Positions 58,019 to 64,000 of a stretch of 64,000 bases of DNA are shown here, one piece after another. A model generated the notes under the pieces. The model saw only the letters and a program-made list of their open reading frames with translations, searched no databases and was not told where the DNA came from. The DNA comes from Blasia pusilla (taxonomy: Eukaryota; Marchantiophyta; Marchantiopsida; Blasiales). Position numbers and translations under genes: made by a program. Positions within the stretch are counted from its first letter, which is position 1. Each line of letters starts with the position of its first letter. The DNA lies in contig CM114272.1 in NCBI GenBank assembly GCA_050084515.1, positions 46,872,001 through 46,936,000 on the forward strand, in the 5' to 3' direction.

Positions 58019-58497
58019 TACCCCCTCACTTAAATGTGAGCCGTCCCAGCAAACACTCTTATTGGTTCTACTTTATTACCGCAATGTCCCTAAGGACTCC
58101 TATCATATGGTAATTCTACAATTTCTACATTATGAGGATGTCGGCCATGAATGGTCAAAGGTTTGTTGAGAATATTTGGCGTGTTATTCTTCATCCTCTC
58201 TCTCCATCCTTCTACAATCTTTGAAGAACCTAAAACTTTTTTCTACACTCTTACCTCTGAAGGTACGAAAGGCGCTATGGGCGGTTCTTGGACACACGGT
58301 GGATCTGCCATCTCAAGCAAGGCAGCAGTATGATGCGCAAACTATCTCTTCCAATGCTGGTCGATATACTCCAACTCCTCCGTGATTTGGGCTTCAAAGT
58401 TATGGATTTCCTTGTTGATTACCAAGTCAGTGTTCCTCTGTTGCTGATCCCTAATCAACTTCCCTTTCTTCGCACTCTCCAATATTGCGCTTTGGAG
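58019..58497 (-). pseudogene. 3' ORF tail of a second element A copy
   Basis: This matches 14,780-15,345: the coiled-coil end (QQQRNTDL then NFEAQITEELEYIDQHWKR, ending in TAG at 58,342) and the spacer before the LTR. A block of about 28 codons (the REEPEEAHDLIN region) is deleted relative to the first copy. It stands upstream of element A's 5' LTR, so two element A copies were once arranged head to tail sharing this LTR, or it is the upstream element's 3' end. Confidence 0.65.
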
Positions 58498-58564
58498 CTC
58501 ACCGAGGATATTGGGAGGCCGTGCCACAAAGACATGTGCTTTCATATGCAGACCACAACATGAA

Positions 58565-59460
58565 AGACCACGCTTCCCCAGTCTTTCATGTTGTGTGAGG
58601 CGGTGAGACCCCATCGATGGGTCGTTATCAAAGTTCCCGGAGAGTTGATTTTGTTGATGTGTAGGCACGGAGGGCGATGGGAGAAGCGAGTGCAACGACT
58701 CCTATTGCTGATGCTTGGGAGAAGCATGTGTTGATTATAATGTTGGGGGCGGCCGCAATGGTGTACCGTGCTCCTTTATTTTCTGCTTCCGATGTTATGA
58801 CATTGGGAGGTACGCCCGCCGAGGTTTTCTGGCTGGCCTGTGCGCTATGTGAGCGTGGAGATGGTGTTCTTGCATCACATTTGGAGATGATTGTAGAGGA
58901 GGTGATGGACCTGCCCTTGGAGTTGATGCTCGGGCTGTCCACCTTGGATTCATAGCAGGTTGCGGCTGCTAGGATGGCAAAGATGCCCGCTAGACCCGTG
59001 ATAGAGCGTGCCATAGTTGCTCTAGGTGTTTTGTTGTTGGCTAACCAGGGAGAGATCTTCCAGTTGGTGAGTCCGAGAGGTAGATTTTTTTGTCCACAAG
59101 ATTCATCGACAAGACACGGTTGCGACCTCTGATGTTGGGGAAAGCAGGACTCGCAGGTTTGGGCCTTACGAGGTCCGATGTGGAGCGTTGTCCATTATGG
59201 ATACAGACATCCTTGGGTGGAGCAAGTATCACACATTTTATCACCCGATAGGAATTCGTGGTGAGGATTCGTCTAGGACATCCTACAGATGAGCCTGGTG
59301 CGAGCCAAGGCGATTGTGACCGATGCAAAGTCCTTCGACGTCTTGGTTGGTAGAGCAGTGTTGTACTGGATGGGGTTTTCCCTAGATTACTGGGAGGAGT
59401 CAACATCCTATGGACCAGGCAAGCATTCCAGTGATGCGCGACTTTGCTCATTACCCATTT
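58565..59460 (+). pseudogene. Gag C-terminus and protease, element D
   Basis: Starts in the conserved block (MGEASATTPIADAWE, APLFSASDVMTLGGTPAEVF, LACALCERG). The protease frame is shifted around the catalytic aspartate; GRFFCPQDSSTRHGC marks the region. Later parts in other frames match IQTSLGGAS and the YDILVG region of element B. A stop at 58,953 separates the blocks. Confidence 0.65.
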
Positions 59461-59769
59461 GATTCATGGGTGGAGTGATCAAGCGACGACTGGGAGAGAT
59501 GGAAACTTTAGCAACATTTAGCAAGCGCCATCACGTGGTCTTCTAATTTGATTTGGGGGCATGTCCATGCAGAGGATAACCTCGCGCCTGAAACTTCTAG
59601 GGAGAGGAGTGTTATGTTAGGCGCATCATTCCGTGGAGGATAGGTATGGCTATGGGGCTTAAATGAGGAGCTCTGACGTTTATGTAATGCGCACGTGCAC
59701 CTGGCCTCGAGTGAGGCGTTTGCACTAAAGCGTGTCCGGTCAAAGGGACTCGAGGTAGCCGCGAGTGCT

Positions 59770-60765
59770 ACTATGACCCGTTTGGACACCACATGCATCC
59801 CAAAGAGCATCCCAAAGGAGGGTATCTCTTTGGAGGGATCAATACTGGCTTAGCTATTGTTTTGCAGGTAGGAGTGCGCGTGCAGCAGTACTCGTACGTT
59901 GAGATTGATGATGTTGCGAGGCACGCTTCAGTTCACCATGTGGCGCAATTACGCCTTAGATTTCCCAACTTGTTATGTACGTCTGCCATCCAAGGATACC
60001 AGAGTTCCCTACTGAGGGTTATTTCATTGTTGGGGGCGTAGGACTTGGAGCGGGTAGGGACCATAGATTTGGTCATTGCTTGTTGATTGTGTCTGGGCCA
60101 ATCAAGTATTGGACGAGGTAGCGAGTTGGCTAACACTCAATCCAGGTTCTTTTGGGAGATGATGCAGATTTTGCGACACTTGCTGAAGCATGAGTCGCGT
60201 TCACCAGCATATATTCTGGAGAATGTACCGATTTTGGGCGATTTAAGGTCCTGCGTGATGACGAGTGCACATCAAGTGCATGCGTGGATCAGCCCGACAA
60301 TGTGTTGGATGCGATGAGTGCAGGTTCATAAGCATATCACCAGCATCTTTGGTGGACCAACTTGGTCCCACATGAGGTTTTGTGGAGGACGTCTGCGAGA
60401 GTGGAGCGTCCCTCCCATTTGTTGGTGGATTCTATTCTGGATCCAGGTCGTCGATCACACGCAGTATGACACGATGATCGACCTCCGTTGATTGTGGTCA
60501 ACAAGATTGGCATCCCATGAGCAGCCTTTCCCACATTGGTGAGTTTTTCCTGCTTCTTATGCATTCAAGAAGGCCTCTCTAGCTTGGTTTCGGATGACCA
60601 GGTACAGTGGTTGGTGGAGCCCAATGCCAATAAGCAAGAGCAAGCGATGGGATTCCCCACAGAAGTGACGGAAATACCGTCACTATCAGAGGCATCATGA
60701 CGTCATATCTTAGGTCAGGAGATGGACCTCAACTGCTTGACATGGATTTTCAAATTAGGAGTAGC
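59770..60765 (+). pseudogene. DNMT3-like C5 cytosine methyltransferase, element D
   Basis: Motif I: GYLFGGINTGLAIVLQVGV (first position damaged). Motif IV: DLVIAC, stop, LCLGQSSIGRG, so both the P and Q of PCQ are lost. RFFWEMMQILRHLLKHESRS leads to motif VI AYILENVPILGD, which is intact. The motif VIII to X part is in shifting frames (GGPTWSHMRF, then RWDSP). The layout equals elements B and C, so the methyltransferase was in their common ancestor. This copy is inactive. Confidence 0.8.
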
Positions 60766-61099
60766 TGAGCAACGTCATTTCATGATGCGACTGATCATAG
60801 CTATTACGTTGGTGAGCTCCATGCCTATAAAGACGGTTGAGGTAGTGGCAAGGGGCGAGATTTGAGGAGATCGACACACCGGGGGTGATCAAGAAAGACA
60901 CCCTTAGTCTTCTTGGGATGTTTTGGAGGTACTCCGAGAGATGGCAGCCACAGCATCGAGCATGCTTTTGGATACGGCATATGGAGGAGTTTAATGTTTG
61001 TAGTTGGCTGCAGGGGAGTAGACGAGTTCTTCTCTCTATGACGAGGTTGCACCATAGCCACCACCAATACCCGTGCCGTAGAGTCCTACCGTAGTCACG

Positions 61100-62550
61100 A
61101 TGGAGACTTGGGTGCCAGATATGGGCCCTAAGTTGACAGGAAGAGAGTGGCGTCGGATACACCAGTTCCTCAAGAGTTATAGGAGTTATTTTTCATTTAG
61201 CATGCATGATTTGAGTACGCTCAAGGGTCGAAGGATCCGTATTGAGTTGTCCAGTGATACACCGATCTTTTGACGACCCTACAAGTACAATGACATGGAG
61301 AGGGCTCTAATTCAAAGTAGGAGCAAGAACTTGGTTGCTGTAAGACTAGTGGAGATGTCGCATGCAAAGTATGCATCTGCCACTTTCATGTGCGCCAAGA
61401 AGGATGTGCATGGCAAGAGTACCGATAGGCGGATGTGTGGAGATTACCGACCTATCAATCGGAAGACAAAGTCCGATAGGTATGCCATGCCCACCCCTGA
61501 GGAGATCTTTGATGTTATTGGGCATGCAAAGGTCTTTAGTTTGTTAGATCTTTAAGCCGGATACCATCAACTACCTATCAGATTGGAGGACAGGCATAAG
61601 ACAGAATTTTGGGGCATCGATCCTCACGGGAAGGATTTCTTGTACTAGTGGCGGTTCTTACTATTTGGGTTAAAGAACGCCCCGATTGAGTTTCAGAGGA
61701 TCATGGATAGGATCTTGGAAAGTCTAGATTTTGCTAGGTGTTATATTGATGTCAATAGTCTTTAGCGCCACGGTGTGTAGCATGAGCGACATCTAGAGGA
61801 GGTGTTTCGACGATTGTAGTTACATGGGCTGAAGCTACATCCATGCAAGTGCAAGTTCTTCTATGACCAGATTTGAGTATCTTGGTCATACAATATACCC
61901 AGGTGGCCTTGGTATGCAATTGAGAAAGGTAAAGGCTATTACATTCATTCCATGCCCTATTGATGTGAGTCAAGTTTGTGCATTCATGGGATTGGCGAAC
62001 TTGTATCGACAGTACGTCAAGGGTTTCAGTTTGATTGCGAAGTCGTTGACCTTGCTGACCAAGGTGGATCACAAGTGGCACTGGGGGGATGAGCAGGAGA
62101 GAGCATTTCAGCTGCTCAAGGATAGATTGACGTCCGCGCCAATATTGAGGAGACCGATCAAGGGGCATCCTCTCCAGTGGCATACTGATTGGAGCATGTT
62201 GGGGCTTGGATCCGTGCTCACCCAGTATGACGATGAGGGTAGAAATTTTGTGGTGGCTAACGCTTGTTGCTCCACCAACACTGGAGAAGCAAAGTATAGT
62301 TTGTATGAGGATGAGTGTTTGGCTGCAGTGTGGGTTGTCGCACATTTCAGGTGTTATCCATTCGGCAACCCCTTAACCATCATTTGTGAGTATTAGCCAC
62401 TTAAGTGGTTGATGAAGTCTGACAAACTAACATAGAAGGTTGCGAGCTGTGCTCTGTTGTTGCAGGAGTATGATTCCCATGTGGTGCATAGACCTAGGAT
62501 GCTCAACCACGATGCAGATGGTTTGAGCCGTAACCCATGCCCTAGTCAGT
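61100..62550 (+). pseudogene. Reverse transcriptase and RNase H, element D
   Basis: RT: ETWVPDMGPKLTGREWRRIH, MERALIQSRSKNLVAVRLVE, RRMCGDYRPINRKTKSDRYA, then LLDL, stop, GYHQLPIRLED. The catalytic box reads YIDV at 61,742-61,753, so the second catalytic aspartate is lost. Thumb: FMGLANLYRQYVKGF. RNase H: LQWHTDWSMLGLGSVLTQYD, YEDECLAAVWVVAHFRCYPF, PLKWLMKSDKL, VVHRPRMLNHDADGLSRNPC. Unlike element C, the RNase H is not deleted. Confidence 0.8.
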
Positions 62551-62849
62551 GAGATGCGATTGGAGCTCGTTGGCATGGTGAGAGTGATAAGGAGTTGGTG
62601 CTAGGATGGCACGCGTCAGCCTATTGGGGCTTGTTGGCTATGGAGAGCCACATTGCTGAGACTTTGATAGCAAGGTCTGATGGAGAGTCCTTAGATCCAG
62701 AGATTGGCGAGGAGATGACAAATGGTTGAGATATTTGTGACGATGGAGTGGTCTTGGAGTACTTGCATATTGGCATCGTCGCGAGCACTGTGAGTGCTAG
62801 AGAGTGGGATCGGATCCTTTAGTGAGCCAAACGGTTCCAGTGAGAGGGG

Positions 62850-63980
62850 ACACATATGTTGCAAGTTTGGTAGGATGGTAGAGATGTGTAATGACTCATC
62901 CTTCAGAGAAAGCACATTTGCTGCGTCATGTCCACGAGGAGTTGGGTCATTTTGGAATGATTGGGATGTACAACTTGCTCCAAATACAGTATTGGTGGCG
63001 AGGCAGGCAGACTTATATTCAACAGTTTGTTGCTGGGTGCATGGTTTGTGATCAGGTTCGAGCATCGTTCAATGCTCCAACTTATAGTTGCATCCACTTT
63101 CGATCATGGGTTAAGGTTGTAGATGGAGTTTGGATTTTGCAGAATCTTTACTTTTGACGGAGCGCCATAGTCGTTATGTGTTGGTGATGGTCAAACACTT
63201 CTCAAAGTGGATAGAGTTGGTTGCATTGCTTGACAAAGTGAGTGAGGGAGTAGCGTATGCCTTCCTAGATCGAGTGTTGAGTCATTATGGCACACCAATT
63301 GAGGTGTTGAAAAACCAAGGTGCGGAGTTTCATGCCTTGTGTGATCAGCACGATCAACCAGGGCATCACTTCACGAGATCCTCCTAAGGCCGATGGACTA
63401 ACGAAAAGGATTATGCAGACGGTGAAGAGAGATTAACGCAATTACGGCTTGTTGAGAGGTCACCTAGGAAATTGGGACCTCTAGTTTCCGAGGTTGGCGA
63501 TGGGATACATATTCAGCCCACAGGCATCCTTAGCGTCTTTCTCACCATACTTGCTTCTTTATGGTCAAGAGCCGGATTTACCTACGACCATTCGTCAAGA
63601 TGTTGGTGAGGTGTTGAACCTTGATGACCCTGATGAATGGATGCAAGCATGTTCTCAAAGGGCTAAGTTCTTTAGGAAAGTGATGTCCATTGCGTTTAAG
63701 AACTTGGTGATTGCACAACATCGGGATACGTTGAGGTATGCGAATATTGGGGGAGGTGGTTATCGACCAACTATCTAGATGTTTCATCCGGGAGACTATG
63801 TCTACTTGCAACAGACGGCATCCACGACATTGGATGTGACTGCAAGGCGCACTATCTTGAGAGTGCCTGAGATTTTGCCATCTCGTGTTCTCTTACTGGA
63901 TGGACATGATGGTATGGTTTGGAAGGACCATGTGCGTAACTGTGCGCCATGTCACCTTCCTAACATTGACGATACAGTTG
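62850..63980 (+). pseudogene. Integrase, element D
   Basis: Zinc domain: HLLRHVHEELGHFGMIGMYN, then GCMVCDQVRASFN. The core is frameshifted at the first aspartate (WILQNLYF), then ERHSRYVLVMVKHFSKWIEL, VLKNQGAEF (second D replaced by N), and ADGLTKRIMQTVKRD with the catalytic E lost. C-terminal: GYIFSPQASLASFSPYLLLY and, in another frame, GDYVYLQQTASTTLDVTARR. The PHD finger would follow beyond the right edge. Confidence 0.75.
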
Positions 63981-64000
63981 ATCCGAGCTTAGGAGTAGTT

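Larger units (their letters stand above)
58560..64000 (+). mobile_element. Element D: third methyltransferase-bearing Ty3 element, incomplete
   Basis: Similarity to element B starts near 58,560 within gag, so no 5' terminal repeat or gag N-terminus is present. Order: gag C-terminus, protease, DNMT3-like methyltransferase, RT/RNase H, integrase. The window ends just before the expected PHD finger (…CHLPNIDDTVDPSLG). D is closer to B than to C (for example VEIDDVARHASVHHVAQLRL). It is heavily broken by stops and small indels. Confidence 0.8.

Overview
The window reads as nuclear DNA of a streptophyte, most plausibly a charophyte alga or early-diverging land plant. It has a spliced methyl-CpG-binding-domain gene of plant type, a plant Ptta/En/Spm-type transposase relic, Mutator-like elements, and Ty3 (gypsy) retroelements carrying a DNA cytosine methyltransferase. 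From memory, such methyltransferase-bearing retrotransposons are known from charophytes and dinoflagellates. I cannot name the species. No rRNA, tRNA or CRISPR array was recognised.

Layout. 1-9.5 kb is host-like sequence with one convincing host gene, a three-exon MBD protein on the minus strand (1842-4264) and a GC-richer upstream flank. 9.57-13.18 kb is a decayed multi-exon Ptta/En/Spm-type transposase gene. 13.8-14.5 kb holds a cluster of TGA(C/G)TCA sites. From 14.5 kb onward nearly everything is nested mobile DNA. Element A (Ty3 type, minus, about 14.5-58.0 kb) is cut within its protease codons by element B (minus, 20,416-53,668). B is cut in gag by a Mutator-like element (27,265-50,323). 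That element carries element C (plus, 31,450-41,451), and C carries a 522-bp non-autonomous Mutator-like insertion (37,680-38,201). A fourth retroelement, D (plus, from about 58,560), runs off the right edge and is a third relative of B and C.

How parts work together. B, C and D share an unusual polyprotein order: gag, aspartic protease, DNMT3-like C5 cytosine methyltransferase, reverse transcriptase/RNase H, DDE integrase, then a PHD finger (seen in B and C) where chromoviruses have a chromodomain. The element would thus encode both a DNA-methylation writer and a possible histone reader. B and C also end in split direct repeats, A1-internal-B1-A2-B2, a layout known from tyrosine-recombinase PAT/Ngaro elements but found here with a DDE integrase. 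The Mutator-like element encodes a transposase with a SWIM-like C-terminus and, divergently, a large intron-rich cargo gene whose C-terminus resembles a beta-class N4/N6 DNA methylase. Its introns and the short relative carry a palindromic motif built from GCAACCCGTCGGA and its complement.

All mobile genes are broken by in-frame stops, mostly CAG-to-TAG changes, as expected from deamination of CHG-methylated cytosine. Only the MBD gene looks intact.
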